From: Cryptomeria japonica
Taxonomy: Eukaryota; Streptophyta; Pinopsida; Cupressales; Cupressaceae
DNA: 64,000 bases
Assembly (NCBI RefSeq): GCF_030272615.1
Contig: NW_026729146.1
Location: 62,001 to 126,000 of the forward strand
Direction: 5' to 3'
Shown here: piece by piece, positions 23,022 to 36,171 of the stretch
Layout: each line of letters opens with the position of its first letter
Numbering within the stretch: the first letter of the stretch is position 1
Position numbers and translations under genes: made by a program
The notes under the pieces: model-generated
Database searches by the model: none
Seen by the model: only the letters and a program-made list of their open reading frames with translations
Told to the model about the DNA's origin: nothing

Positions 23022-23580
23022 ATTCATTGCAAATTTGCTAACAACCTAGAAATAAATTACTGCATACAAAACCATCACATTTTTTAGACATGCATTTTTT
23101 AATGTTTAGAAAATTGGGAATTTTGACATATAGAAAATATAATTTATCTATAACCTGAATATTATTCTAAATGCTTTCTTTGGATAATATTTTTTTTTTT
23201 CCATTAATTCCAAATTTTTCTAATAGCCCAAAAATAAACCCTTTTTGTACAAAACCCTCATCATTTTCAACCAGTTCATCAAGTTACAGACAGATAAGTA
23301 ACAGACATGGCTTCTTGCAATAGTTTCAAAAATAATCCATTTAAAACAGAAAATGTTTGAGATTTCACTAACAACCCAAAAATACACCCCTCCATTCTAA
23401 ACCCATCGCGTTTTTCAAACTCCATCTATCAATGTTGAACCACTATAATTTTCAACCAGTTTTGTCAGTTATAGACTAAAAAGTGCTAACAAACGTGACT
23501 TTCTATAGAATTTTTTTAAATGACCCATTTAAAATAAAACAAAATGCCCCTTTCATAGCCTAAAAAATACCATTTGCACC
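23022..23580. repeat. Strongly diverged ~170-bp repeat units beside the LINE 3' end
   Basis: Similar phrases recur at about 23022, 23201, 23360 and 23540. Each has a block like CCAAATTTTTCTAATAGCCC, then AAAATAAACC, then ACAAAACCCTCATC, then TTTCAACCAGTT. Spacing is irregular (about 160-180 bp). They abut the end of the minus-strand LINE and could be its 3' untranslated repeats or an older array. Confidence 0.45.
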
Positions 23581-23587
23581 TAAAATT

Positions 23588-26500
23588 TTAAAAAAAGTTG
23601 AATTTTTTTTCAAAGTTGGAAAGAATAGATTTACCATCATTGATCTGACTTTTAATTGTCCATGAAGGGGGGGAGTTACCTAGAAGGGATTCAAAAATAG
23701 ATTTTGAATCTCCCTCTATCCAAACATTTTTGAAATTCTTTTTATGAGCTAGGTCAATAACTTGGTAAGCACAAATGGCTTCAGCTAAGTGGTTCAACTA
23801 AGAGCCCAAGGAGAGTGCCATAGCCAAAACAAAGTTGCCATTACCATCTGTTAAGACTCCCCCACACCCTGTTGGCCCCAGATTTCCCTTAGCCACCCTA
23901 TCAAAATTAACCATAATCCAACCCCTAGGAGGATGAATCCAGCTTACACCTTCCCAATTCTTTTTGGTAGGTTTTGAAATTATTGAGACATCATTTTTGA
24001 CACATGCCAGTCCCTAGCCATCTTAAGATCATAATTGGAGAAAACCATAGCCTCCTTATTTTCAATACTAGGGATAGTATTGAAATTTTCCACAATAAGC
24101 CTAACAATTTTCTCAAAAACAACATTCTCAAGCGTCTCTCTGTCTTTGAAAATTTTGTTGTTTCGCTCCTTCCAAACACCCCAAGCAACATAAGGAAGAA
24201 TAAAAGACCACAACCTGCAAATATATGGATTCAAAGAGGGAGGCATCCACTGAATAAAAATATCCTCTAAAGTGGTAGGAAATACCAAGGATACATTCCA
24301 AATAGAGAGAATTTTATTCCAGATAGAGGCCACAAAGGGGAAATGAATGAGCAAGTGATTCACTGTTTCTACATCTTCCTTGCACAGGTAGCATCTATTC
24401 AAAATTTAGAAACCACACTTGCAATGAATATCGACAGTGAGCACATTGTTCTACAAAAGAATCTAGAAAAAAATATTGACCTCTGTAGTCATGTGTTTAA
24501 ACCAAGATTTTACCCACAGAAGAGAAGGGGAAGGATAGAAGGACAACAAAGATACAGTCAAGGAGACTGAATAATTGTCATTAGAATTAGCCATCTAAAC
24601 TAAAAGATCTTACTCCTGATCTAGTCTCATATTGGTAGTCATCAGGGTTGATTGAATAGGTGTCAGATCCAGACTGATTTGACAAAGATCGACCCATTCT
24701 CGATTCTTACTATAATCTTTAACAAAAGTTCCAAAATAACCCTTGCACATATCAGCCCATCTAGTGAAATTTTCACAAGAGATTAAAGCCATTTTCATTA
24801 TTTATCTATCTTCCCAAAATTTAATCTAGTTCCCTTTTGTTATACTCCAACCAATTCCCAAATCAATAATTTTTCCGCCTCTTACCATATCATTCTAGAG
24901 AACCAAGCCTCGAGGAAAATTTGTTGAATTAAGGAAAGTCTTAAGAAAGGCAATATTAACCATATACTTGCTCCTTAAAATGCTATTCCATTCTCCATTA
25001 GAAAATAAGGTTCTCCAAAATTTCTTAGCAAGGAGATCTTTATTCATAGTTTTGATCCTTCTCAGTCCCAGTCCTCCCAAGTATTTGGGTCTGCAAATAG
25101 CTTCCCATCCAATAAGCGATATTCTTTTCCTTTCTTCCACCATAGACCAAAGAAAATATTTTTGGATCTTCTCAATCACATCTGCATACTTAGTAGGGAT
25201 CTTAAATAGGCTTAAAACATAGAGAGGAAGGTTCTGAAGAGTGGCTTTTAGAAGCTGGATTTTACCTGCTTGACTAAGAAGAGCACCTTTCCAACCCGCG
25301 GGCTTTTTAATGAACTTATCAATAAGAGAATTCCAAAAGGAGTTAGGGGGCTTTACACCCATGGGAAAGACAAGATAAACTGAGGGTAAAGAATCAATTT
25401 TGCATCCAAGAATTCTGGCAATTTTGTTCAGCCTTTGCTCAGGAGTGTTAATGGAAAAAAGAGAACTCTTTTCTCTATTCACCATCTGACCTGAAGTCGC
25501 TTCATAATCACTGAGAGCATTTTTAAAGTTATTTGCTTCAGTCATAGTTGACCTCCCCATCAGAATAGTATCATCCCAAAAATATTGATGAGAGCAAAAA
25601 AAATTGCTAGAGGAGGGCCTTAGGCCCATGAGAGAGCCCTGATCAATCTTTTTTTTCAAATTTCTGCCTAGGCATTCCACCATTTTGTGAAGAGAATAGG
25701 GGATATGGGATCTCCCTGCCTTAGCCCTTTAGAGTTCTTGAAAAAATGTGAGGGATCCATTCACTATAATAGCAATGGATGTAGTAGATATAAGTTTCTC
25801 CACCAGCTGAAGAGCTCTAATACTGAAACTGAATGCCTTCATGATTTTAAGAAAGAAATTCTAGTCAACTCTATCACAATATTTAGAAATATCTAACTTG
25901 GAAAGGAAACCTTCTGTCTTAGATTCCACAAGAGAATGGAAATTCTCATGGACAATTATTATAGAGTCCAAAATCTACCTACCCGAAATAAAACCATTCT
26001 ACTGGGGGGAGATCAAGGAAGGCACATTCTCGAAGTCAAAACCTTCGAAATGATTTTGTAGAAGGAATTGCAAAGAATAATAGGCCTAAACACTTTGAAG
26101 TCCGCGGTCCCAGAGCATTTGGAAATAATGGCCAAAAAAGTGGCATTCAATTCCTTGAGAAGGCTCCTTGAGCCATAAAATTCTTTAACAACATTTACAA
26201 TATCCTCAACAACAATATCCCAAAAAGCTAAAAAAAGAACATTGGAAACCCATCAGGAACTAGGGCCTGGTTACCTTCAAACAAAAAGACAACTTTATTA
26301 ACTTCTTCCCTGGAAGAAATAGCAGTAAGCATCTTGTTATCTTCTTCCCTAATAAGTTTAGGGATGACATCTGAAAGGGCGTCCTGCATATCATGATTCA
26401 CTCTCTCATTCATGGAGAGAAGATTAATAAAAATGAGAAAATAGCTTGTCTTCTTATATCTTCATATTTTTGATAGCGGTTACCATTATGCTCAATAGAG

Positions 26501-27560
26501 TAAATTCTATTAGCAACTCTATGTTTAAGAGAAGTCATATGAAAATACTTGGTGTTTTTATCCTCAACAAAAATTCAAATATCCCTCGATCTCTGCTTCT
26601 AGAATTCTTTCTCCTTAGAGATAATATCATGCATCTTGATAAGAAGATCATTCTCTTTCAATTTTTTATCCCCTATATATCCTTCCAGCTGGATTTTTTC
26701 TTAAATAATTTTAAGTTCAAATTGTAGCTCAGATTTAATGCCAAAGATATTACCAAAGATTTCTTTGTTCCATCTTCTCACCTTATTTTTTACTTCCCTC
26801 AACTTTTTTGCAACTCTAAACATAGTCATCCAAGGGACCAAGACACACCACCATTTTTTAACTTCCTCTTTGATTTGGGGACACGGGAATACCACATTTT
26901 TTCAAATCTAAATGGGAAGTTCCTTCTAGCCAAAATGGGCTCTGCCATGAAGCTAATAGGAAAATGATCTGAACCCACTCTAGAGAGGGCCTTCAAGGAG
27001 TAGAAATAATTTAAGAACCATTGATCTGAAACTAAAGCTCTGTCCAATCTATCTTGGATTAAATCTTTACCGATTCTCCGATTAGACCAAGTATAGTGAG
27101 CACCCTACAACTCTAAATCAAAAAGAGCCTAACCGTTGATAAAGTCCATAAGATTCATTCTGCTCTCTAAGTTAACCTAGGATCCACCAAATGTTTCCTG
27201 TTCCTAGAGGAGAGAATTGCAATCTCCTATGATAACCCCGGTTTCATTAGTAATTTTTTATTGACAGACAGTGAGCTCATGGTAAAAAAAATATCTGGCC
27301 CTTCTCCCATTTGGAGCATAAATGTTAGACTGGATCCAACTAAGATTGTCTCTTATATGAGTAAAAGGTAACAATACCTCTAGAAGCACCCTTTGAGCTA
27401 TTACCATGCACCCCACATAACATACATTTTTATTTTCTCAACTCTCTTTAGGCATCTTTAATTCTTGAACAAGTAATATATCCGGTTTGTGATCCCTAAC
27501 AAAATTGTGCAGAACATCCTGCTTATGGAGGCTATTCAACCCCCTTATATTCCAAGATGA
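23588..27560 (-). pseudogene. LINE ORF2 remnant: endonuclease, RT, zf-RVT, RNase H (B1)
   Basis: The frame begins ISSWNIRGLNSLHKQ at 27555, the usual endonuclease start. It continues through IQSNIYAPNG, the metal-site VIIGDCNS (~27220) and the catalytic VGSDHFPISF (~26960). RT includes LDISKYCDRVD (~25900; TAG follows where Trp is expected) and the YFWDDTILMG active-site block (~25575), where Trp replaces the usual Ala of FADD. The best-preserved RT part is 24895-25683. The zinc-binding region is 23980-24402 (CYLCKEDVETVNHLLIHF). RNase H is 23588-23960, with NFDRVAKGNLGPTGCGG, AEA and EGDS giving the D-E-D residues. Multiple stops and frameshifts inactivate it. Confidence 0.9.
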
Positions 27561-29254
27561 TATTCATGTTTTACCCGAATATTGAAACTTACAAATCTCG
27601 GGTATGATTTTGTGAACACCATATTCTTTGTCCTGAAAGCTTCCATGCTCCTTGTACCATCTTGCTGATTTTCTTCCTTGACCACTTTTTGTTCCCCCAT
27701 AGTTTGCCTTGACCCTATTTCTAGTGGCAACCCCATACGAGATGCTCTGCTTTTTATTCTTCTTTTTTCCTTTCCTTTTTTGAGATATAAATTCTTCTTT
27801 ATCTATATCTTCTTGGCTTGCATTCTCTCTTCCCGAATCCCATTCTCTATCAGAAAGGTCCTTTTGAGATGACGGAAGGGTATCCATTCTTCCATTATAA
27901 TTTTGAATATGTTCTCTATTGAATCCTTCTGATTCTTGCTTGAATCCCCATAGGTGTCTTTAACAAATTCCTATGAACCCTCTAGATCCTGACTTGGTAT
28001 AGAGTCTTGGATAGATAGGCCTTTTCCTTTAGTTTCCAATGGCTTTTTAGGAATGTTCAAAACCACATCTAGGTCGACTCCGTTCATCGAAACAAAAGAC
28101 CCTTGACTCAAAATAGAATCCAAACCAGCCACATCTACCACTTTCTCAATAGAGTTGACATCTGGATTTTTTATAGCTGGTGCTTGAGACCCCAAGAAAC
28201 AATGTGTTTAGAGGTAGGTTCGTGAGCCTCAGAATTCTTTCTGGCATTTTCTTCAGACTGAGAACCTTTATCCTCATTCCCGGCCCCTCTAGACTTCAAC
28301 CTCTAGGTTTTCTTTACTTTAGGTTGAGGTATCTCTTTCTCCTTGCTTTCTTTAAGAGGACATTTCTTAGCCCAATGCCCTGATTTCTTGCATATGAAGC
28401 AAGCAAAAGCGATCAATTTAAACTCAGTAGCCTGTGCCCAGTAACCCAACTTTGACTGTATTTCAATAGCAGATGGGAGATCAATATTTTGGGACATACC
28501 CGATCAAATTCAGGCAAAAACAAGCCTTTTCTTTTCCGCAGTCACAGGATCTATGGAGAGAAGTTCTCCAAAATAATTTTTCGGTCCATAAAAGACATCA
28601 TCATTCTAGTATTCCAAAGGAAGGCCATGAAGCCTAACCCAAATTGGGGTTTTTTCAAAAATTAAGTCATAAAGGTCTAGATTTGTGATCCATTTCTTAA
28701 GAGCCAAGGAAGACTTACCAATGACCCAAGGACCTCCACTCCTCACTGCCATGATATCCTCCGTGTAGGAGAAATCAAAGGCAAAATAACCCTTGGGGAG
28801 AGCAGAGACAACAACTTGTGCCTTCAATCTCCATTCCTTTTTGACAAAATCCCTAACAATTTTAATGTTTGGCCTTGGGCCCATAAATTTTCCAACTAGC
28901 ATCCTATCCATACGAGAAATGTTGTGATCAATAACCTGATCAGGAATAGAGATAGAAAACTTACCCTTTGTTGGGTCAGATATTATTGACTAGAGAGAAA
29001 ACAAATTTACCACTAGGCTTTACTCCAAACAGAGAAGACCATGGCTTTTGGATGACAACCTCACCTCCAGTCGCACCCACTTTATGAACGCCCCTACCTG
29101 TCTCCTTTTCCTTAGAAGTCCCTCCAAGACCATCATTATCTTTGGGACCAGGGGAAGACTTCTGATTAGTCTTTTCTTCAACATTCCCATTGTGATTCTC
29201 CTAGTGAATCTTGCCATCAGGCAATGCTCCCTTACCCCCCAAGTCCACCTAAAT
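27561..29254 (-). pseudogene. LINE ORF1 remnant: DUF4283-like domain and CCHC zinc knuckle (B1)
   Basis: From the 5' side: a low-complexity leader ending in QKPWSSLFGVKPSG (~29035); a DUF4283-like RNA-binding region at 28911-28606 (MDRMLVGKFMGPRPNIKIV, TPIWVRLHGLPLEY); a CCHC knuckle, CFICKKSGHWAKKC, near 28400-28350 (CX2CX4HX4C); then a Lys/Ser-rich C-terminal region at 28195-27564. The last codons (SGKT, TGA) are followed in the same frame by the ORF2 start. The protein would bind LINE RNA. The N terminus is lost at the duplication junction in this copy. Confidence 0.88.
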
Positions 29255-30128
29255 TTGGATTTTATTCTGCCCTGGATCTTGGTAGAAGATTTGATGATGG
29301 GTTGTTCTCTTGGGTCCAACCCTGTTTTTGCCTATAAGATCTCTTGGCTTGCCTTCTCTCTACAACTTGGGTTCTCTTTAGTTTGCCTTATTGAGGTGGC
29401 CCTTCCTTCTCTATTGGCGGAGATGGATGGTTTTGGACTTAACCTCCCTCCTATTGAGGTGGAGTTGGGTGTTGTAGTACATCCTGGGTATTTCTATCCT
29501 ATAGAGGTGGATAGATGCTTTTTTGTTGGAGGTTCGGTTTTCAGATGCTTCGAGGGTGCTGGCATTAGATATGTGGGTTTGGGAGCCACCTCAAAACCCA
29601 TTTCTAATGTTAGGGGTGCCTTTCAAAACCCCCATGTTATGGTTTAGTTTTTGGTGGTTTTGGGAGCCATTGTAAAACCCAATCCGAAGGTTAGGGGAGC
29701 CTTTCAAAACCCTCATGCTTATCTTTGGCTGGATGTTGACAGTTTTGAAGGGCCGAACTTAGTTTGTCATTGTTTTTGGTTAAGGATACGGCTAGCCTTA
29801 TGCTGCCTAATTTTTCTGAATATGGGTAGCAAATTTGAGAAAATCCCTGATGCTTGGATGTGGGAGTCTATCCACTTCATCTAGTGTTCTAGGCTATGAT
29901 GCCTGCAGGTTTGGTGTTGGATTTTCTTTGTTTGTGGTAGTGCTGGATTTTGGCTGGTACTAGCCAATTTTGTTGATTTAGTCTACTAATTTTAGTTGCC
30001 TATCTTTCTAGCAGAAGTTTCTTTGTAGGTTCGAGATCCTAGCAAAATTTGAGGGTTTTGGGTCCCTTTAAAACCTGGTGTATGGGGTTTCGGGTTCTCT
30101 CAAAACCTGTTTTCCCTTAATAAAAAAC
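29255..30128 (+). mobile_element. 3' fragment of the LINE-type tail, truncated by the B junction
   Basis: It equals 20646-21519. Only the hairpin-rich 3' part is present, because the duplication breakpoint fell inside the element. A 199-codon frame at 29048-29647 crosses the junction and is a chimera without meaning. Confidence 0.9.
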
Positions 30129-30150
30129 ATAAAGAAGATGGACAAGGCAT

Positions 30151-30536
30151 CATATGAACAAAAAACTTGGTTTGTGTAGGTTGCAATACATGTGTTTTTC
30201 AATCTTGAGGCTTCTATTAATATTCAATGTTACAAAAGATAGTACAAGTATTAAACATCAATGCCCACATATACTCTTATAGTAGGCAAGAAAAAGTCTT
30301 TTAATATCCAAAGGAGTGATGTAAAATGAATAGAACAAAGACTTCATAGGAAGAATGAAAATGGTATGTGTAGGTTGAAAAACACAGTGTATATTGATAG
30401 GACTTGTGTGAACTTGGTTACCAGTGGAAAACACAAGATGCATTGCAATATTTCTATCTATCATGTCAAATAAAGGTTTCTAAGGGTGGAAATCATAAGA
30501 TGTATTATGAAAATCCTACCTATCATGTCAAATAAA
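30151..30536. repeat. Minisatellite and 62-bp repeats, B2 copy
   Basis: It corresponds to 21542-21925 with a 2-bp insertion (GACTTGTGTG in place of GAAGTGTG) at about 30403. Confidence 0.75.
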
Positions 30537-31632
30537 GGAGGGCAGTTATATGGATGTCTAAGGTGAGTACACTAGAATACGTAGGTACCTCTATATAGAG
30601 GGCATCATTGCATTCTACCTAGAGGATACTTTTTGAACCTTGTCCCTATCTTGTGGGTCACCTCAACCATGCTTCTTTGCAAATACAGAGAAAGTGTGTT
30701 CTAGTCACCTCAAGAGTTAAGTTGGGCCATTTTAATAAATATTGTTGGCTAGATTCATATTCTACAGCTTGGTTTAACAATGTAAGGAAGAAAAAAAAGT
30801 AGGTATTTTCTACAACATTGTCATGTTTCATCTTTAAAAGAATATTGCACATAGATTTTATTCCCAAATTTCCATCCTACTATATATTACTTCTTAGTCT
30901 ACATCAACCATTACAAACCATTACTCAATTATTTTTTCTCTTATATTTTTTCTCATAGAATTCTTTTATGTACAAGATATTGTTGGTTCAGTGCCTTTTT
31001 TTATGTACATCGCAACTTGCACTACAACAAATCATTATCTAGTCTAATTTGATCAAGTACACTCACTCAAAGATGGTTGGTGAAAGTCATTTTCTCCTTT
31101 TCCTTGGGGTTATTACTAAACCTTTTAAATCACTTCTACTTTGTTTTCTAAACAAACATCAATTAAAAATTTAGATGATTATATAATACTCTATTTTTAA
31201 TAGATCGCAATTTCAATTGCCTTTCAAGGATAAATTTTCTTTGCATTAGGTAGATTCCAAAGTTTAAAACAACCAAGGAGTAAGATAATGTCAATACCAC
31301 ATGTGTGTGGAGATAATTTCATAGTGGACTGGGTTAACAAATTCTAATATGAAAATATATAGTTATATAACAACATATGAACCCACGAGTGGATCAAAAA
31401 ATTATGATGTGAACATGTAGAGCTATACAACCACATACTTTTATGCTAGGAATTATCATATCCTAGTTCTAATCTAACTATGTTTTATGGATCTATTCTA
31501 TTCTCTTTTAAGCAAAAATGTAAATGTGAAAATGTTGGTCTACATACTTCAATATAACCTACATATTTGTACATTTTTTCAGTTAATTAAATGTTACCAT
31601 TCTCAATCCATATTTATTATTTTTGAGGTTCC
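30537..31632. other. AT-rich intergenic DNA, B2 copy
   Basis: It corresponds to 21930-23015. Nothing coding was seen. Confidence 0.6.
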
Positions 31633-32191
31633 ATTCATTGCAAATTTGCTAACAACCTAGAAATAAATTACTGCATACAAAACCATCACATTTTTTAGAC
31701 ATGCATTTTTTAATGTTTAGAAAATTGGGAATTTTGACATATAGAAAATATAATTTATCTATAACCTGAATATTATTCTAAATGCTTTCTTTGGATAATA
31801 TTTTTTTTTTTCCATTAATTCCAAATTTTTCTAATAGCCCAAAAATAAACCCTTTTTGTACAAAACCCTCATCATTTTCAACCAGTTCATCAAGTTACAG
31901 ACAGATAAGTAACAGACATGGCTTCTTGCAATAGTTTCAAAAATAATCCATTTAAAACAGAAAATGTTTGAGATTTCACTAACAACCCAAAAATACACCC
32001 CTCCATTCTAAACCCATCGCGTTTTTCAAACTCCATCTATCAATGTTGAACCACTATAATTTTCAACCAGTTTTGTCAGTTATAGACTAAAAAGTGCTAA
32101 CAAACGTGACTTTCTATAGAATTTTTTTAAATGACCCATTTAAAATAAAACAAAATGCCCCTTTCATAGCCTAAAAAATACCATTTGCACC
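31633..32191. repeat. Diverged ~170-bp units, B2 copy
   Basis: It corresponds to 23022-23580. Confidence 0.45.
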
Positions 32192-32198
32192 TAAAATT

Positions 32199-35100
32199 TT
32201 AAAAAAAGTTGAATTTTTTTTCAAAGTTGGAAAGAATGGATTTACCATCATTGATCTGACTTTTAATTGTCCATGAAGGGGGGGAGTTACCTAGAAGGGA
32301 TTCAAAAATAGATTTTGAATCTCCCTCTATCCAAACATTTTTGAAATTCTTTTTATGAGCTAGGTCAATAACTTGGTAAGCACAAATGGCTTCAGCTAAG
32401 TGGTTCAACTAAGAGCCCAAGGAGAGTGCCATAGCCAAAACAAAGTTGCCATTACCATCTGTTAAGACTCCCCCACACCCTGTTGGCCCCAGATTTCCCT
32501 TAGCCACCCTATCAAAATTAACCATAATCCAACCCCTAGGAGGATGAATCCAGCTTACACCTTCCCAATTCTTTTTGGTAGGTTTTGAAATTATTGAGAC
32601 ATCATTTTTGACACATGCCAGTCCCTAGCCATCTTAAGATCATAATTGGAGAAAACCATAGCCTCCTTATTTTCAATACTAGGGATAGTATTGAAATTTT
32701 CCACAATAAGCCTAACAATTTTCTCAAAAACAACATTCTCAAGCGTCTCTCTGTCTTTGAAAATTTTGTTGTTTCGCTCCTTCCAAACACCCCAAGCAAC
32801 ATAAGGAAGAATAAAAGACCACAACCTGCAAATATATGGATTCAAAGAGGGAGGCATCCACTGAATAAAAATATCCTCTAAAGTGGTAGGAAATACCAAG
32901 GATACATTCCAAATAGAGAGAATTTTATTCCAGATAGAGGCCACAAAGGGGAAATGAATGAGCAAGTGATTCACTGTTTCTACATCTTCCTTGCACAGGT
33001 AGCATCTATTCAAAATTTAGAAACCACACTTGCAATGAATATCGACAGTGAGCACATTGTTCTACAAAAGAATCTAGAAAAAAATATCGACCTCTGTAGT
33101 CATGTGTTTAAACCAAGATTTTACCCACAGAAGAGAAGGGGAAGGATAGAAGGACAACAAAGATACAGTCAAGGAGACTGAATAATTATCATTAGAATTA
33201 GCCATCTAAACTAAAAGATCTTACTCCTGATCTAGTCTCATATTGGTAGTCATCAGGGTTGATTGAATAGGTGTCAGATCCAGACTGATTTGACAAAGAT
33301 CGACCCATTCTCGATTCCTACTATAATCTTTAACAAAAGTTCCAAAATAACCCTTGCACATATCAGCCCATCTAGTGAAATTTTCACAAGAGATTAAAGC
33401 CATTTTCATTATTTATCTATCTTCCCAAAATTTAATCTAGTTCCCTTTTGTTATACTCCAACCAATTCCCAAATCAATAATTTTTCCGCCTCTTACCATA
33501 TCATTCTAGAGAACCAAGCCTCGAGGAAAATTTGTTGAATTAAGGAAAGTCTTAAGAAAGGCAATATTAACCATATACTTGCTCCTTAAAATGCTATTCC
33601 ATTCTCCATTAGAAAATAAGGTTCTCCAAAATTTCTTAGCAAGGAGATCTTTATTCATAGTTTTGATCCTTCTCAGTCCCAGTCCTCCCAAGTATTTGGG
33701 TCTGCAAATAGCTTCCCATCCAATAAGCGATATTCTTTTCCTTTCTTCCACCATAGACCAAAGAAAATATTTTTGGATCTTCTCAATCACATCTGCATAC
33801 TTAGTAGGGATCTTAAATAGGCTTAAAACATAGAGAGGAAGGTTCTGAAGAGTGGCTTTTAGAAGCTGGATTTTACCTGCTTGACTAAGAAGAGCACCTT
33901 TCCAACCCGCGGGCTTTTTAATGAACTTATCAATAAGAGAATTCCAAAAGGAGTTAGGGGGCTTTACACCCATGGGAAAGACAAGATAAACTGAGGGTAA
34001 AGAATCAATTTTGCATCCAAGAATTCTGGCAATTTTGTTCAGCCTTTGCTCAGGAGTGTTAATGGAAAAAAGAGAACTCTTTTCTCTATTCACCATCTGA
34101 CCTGAAGTCGCTTCATAATCACTGAGAGCATTTTTAAAGTTATTTGCTTCAGTCATAGTTGACCTCCCCATCAGAATAGTATCATCCCAAAAATATTGAT
34201 GAGAGCAAAAAAAATTGCTAGAGGAGGGCCTTAGGCCCATGAGAGAGCCCTGATCAATCTTTTTTTTCAAATTTCTGCCTAGGCATTCCACCATTTTGTG
34301 AAGAGAATAGGGGATATGGGATCTCCCTGCCTTAGCCCTTTAGATTTCTTGAAAAAATGTGAGGGATCCATTCACTATAATAGCAATGGATGTAGTAGAT
34401 ATAAGTTTCTCCACCAGCTGAAGAGCTCTAATACTGAAACTGAATACCTTCATGATTTTAAGAAAGAAATTCTAGTCAACTCTATCACAATATTTAGAAA
34501 TATCTAACTTGGAAAGGAAACCTTCTATCTTAGATTCCACAAGAGAATGGAAATTCTCATGGACAATTATTATAGAGTCCAAAATCTACCTACCCGAAAT
34601 AAAACCATTCTACTGGGGGGAGATCAAGGAAGGCACATTCTCGAAGTCAAAACCTTCGAAATGATTTTGTAGAAGGAATTGCAAAGAATAATAGGCCTAA
34701 ACACTTTGAAGTCCGCGGTCCCAGAGCATTTGGAAATAATGGCCAAAAAAGTGGCATTCAATTCCTTGAGAAGGCTCCTTGAGCCATAAAATTCTTTAAC
34801 AACATTTACAATATCCTCAACAACAATATCCCAAAAAGCTAAAAAAAGAACATTGGAAACCCATCAGGAACTAGGGCCTGGTTACCTTCAAACAAAAAGA
34901 CAACTTTATTAACTTCTTCCCTGGAAGAAATAGCAGTAAGCATCTTGTTATCTTCTTCCCTAATAAGTTTAGGGATGACATCTGAAAGGGCGTCCTGCAT
35001 ATCATGATTCACTCTCTCATTCATGGAGAGAAGATTAATAAAAATGAGAAAATAGCTTGTCTTCTTATATCTTCATATTTTTGATAGCGGTTACCATTAT

Positions 35101-36171
35101 GCTCAATAGAGTAAATTCTATTAGCAACTCTATGTTTAAGAGAAGTCATATGAAAATACTTGGTGTTTTTATCCTCAACAAAAATTCAAATATCCCTCGA
35201 TCTCTGCTTCTAGAATTCTTTCTCCTTAGAGATAATATCATGCATCTTGATAAGAAGATCATTCTCTTTCAATTTTTTATCCCCTATATATCCTTCCAGC
35301 TAGATTTTTTCTTAAATAATTTTAAGTTCAAATTGTAGCTCAGATTTAATGCCAAAGATATTACCAAAGATTTCTTTGTTCCATCTTCTCACCTTATTTT
35401 TTACTTCCCTCAACTTTTTCGCAACTCTAAACATAGTCATCCAAGGGACCAAGACACACCACCATTTTTTAACTTCCTCTTTGATTTGGGGACACGGGAA
35501 TACCACATTTTTTCAAATCTAAATGGGAAGTTCCTTCTAGCCAAAATGGGCTCTGCCATGAAGCTAATAGGAAAATGATCTGAACCCACTCTAGAGAGGG
35601 CCTTCAAGGAGTAGAAATAATTTAAGAACCATTGATCTGAAACTAAAGCTCTGTCCAATCTATCTTGGATTAAATCTTTACCGATTCTCCGATTAGACCA
35701 AGTATAGTGAGCACCCTACAACTCTAAATCAAAAAGAGCCTAACCGTTGATAAAGTCCATAAGATTCATTCTGCTCTCTAAGTTAACCTAGGATCCACCA
35801 AATGTTTCCTGTTCCTAGAGGAGAGAATTGCAATCTCCTATGATAACCCCGGTTTCATTAGTAATTTTTTATTGACAGACAGTGAGCTCATGGTAAAAAA
35901 AATATCTGGCCCTTCTCCCATTTGGAGCATAAATGTTAGACTGGATCCAACTAAGATTGTCTCTTATATGAGTAAAAGGTAACAATACCTCTAGAAGCAC
36001 CCTTTGAGCTATTACCATGCACCCCACATAACATACATTTTTATTTTCTCAACTCTCTTTAGGCATCTTTAATTCTTGAACAAGTAATATATCCGGTTTG
36101 TGATCCCTAACAAAATTGTGCAGAACATCCTGCTTATGGAGGCTATTCAACCCCCTTATATTCCAAGATGA
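32199..36171 (-). pseudogene. LINE ORF2 remnant (B2)
   Basis: It has the same domain order as the B1 copy: endonuclease, RT with YFWDD at about 34186, zinc-binding region 32591-33013, RNase H from 32199. Base differences from B1 are few and mostly silent or conservative, e.g. Lys to Arg in the 33221-33409 segment. Both copies share all major stops, so the element was dead before the 8.6-kb duplication. Confidence 0.9.

Larger units (their letters stand above)
20646..29254. repeat. B1: first copy of an 8.6-kb tandem duplication
   Basis: TTGGATTTTATTCTGCCCTG at 20646 recurs at 29255 and the match continues to 37865. I counted by eye about 20 base differences, nearly all transitions, and one 2-bp indel near 21795/30405. 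That is roughly 0.2%, several-fold more than between the 42.5-kb units. The right junction joins ...CCACCTAAAT to TTGGATTTTATT with at most 1-2 bp of microhomology. Confidence 0.97.
23585..29254 (-). mobile_element. Near full-length dead L1-type LINE with RNase H, copy in B1
   Basis: On the minus strand, 5' to 3': ORF1 (29254-27564), endonuclease, reverse transcriptase, zinc-binding region and RNase H, ending near 23585. Its 5' edge is cut at 29254 by the tandem junction; the B2 copy extends ~100 bp further. Many in-frame stops and a few frameshifts make it non-functional. RNase H downstream of RT is typical of one plant L1 lineage. The 3' terminus is uncertain: diverged repeats follow, and a run of T on the plus strand near 23190 might be the poly-A. 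Confidence 0.9.

Noticed and set aside
29048..29647. 199-codon plus-strand open frame
   Set aside because: It crosses the B1/B2 duplication junction and joins the antisense of LINE ORF1 to the LINE-type tail; it is a chance chimera.
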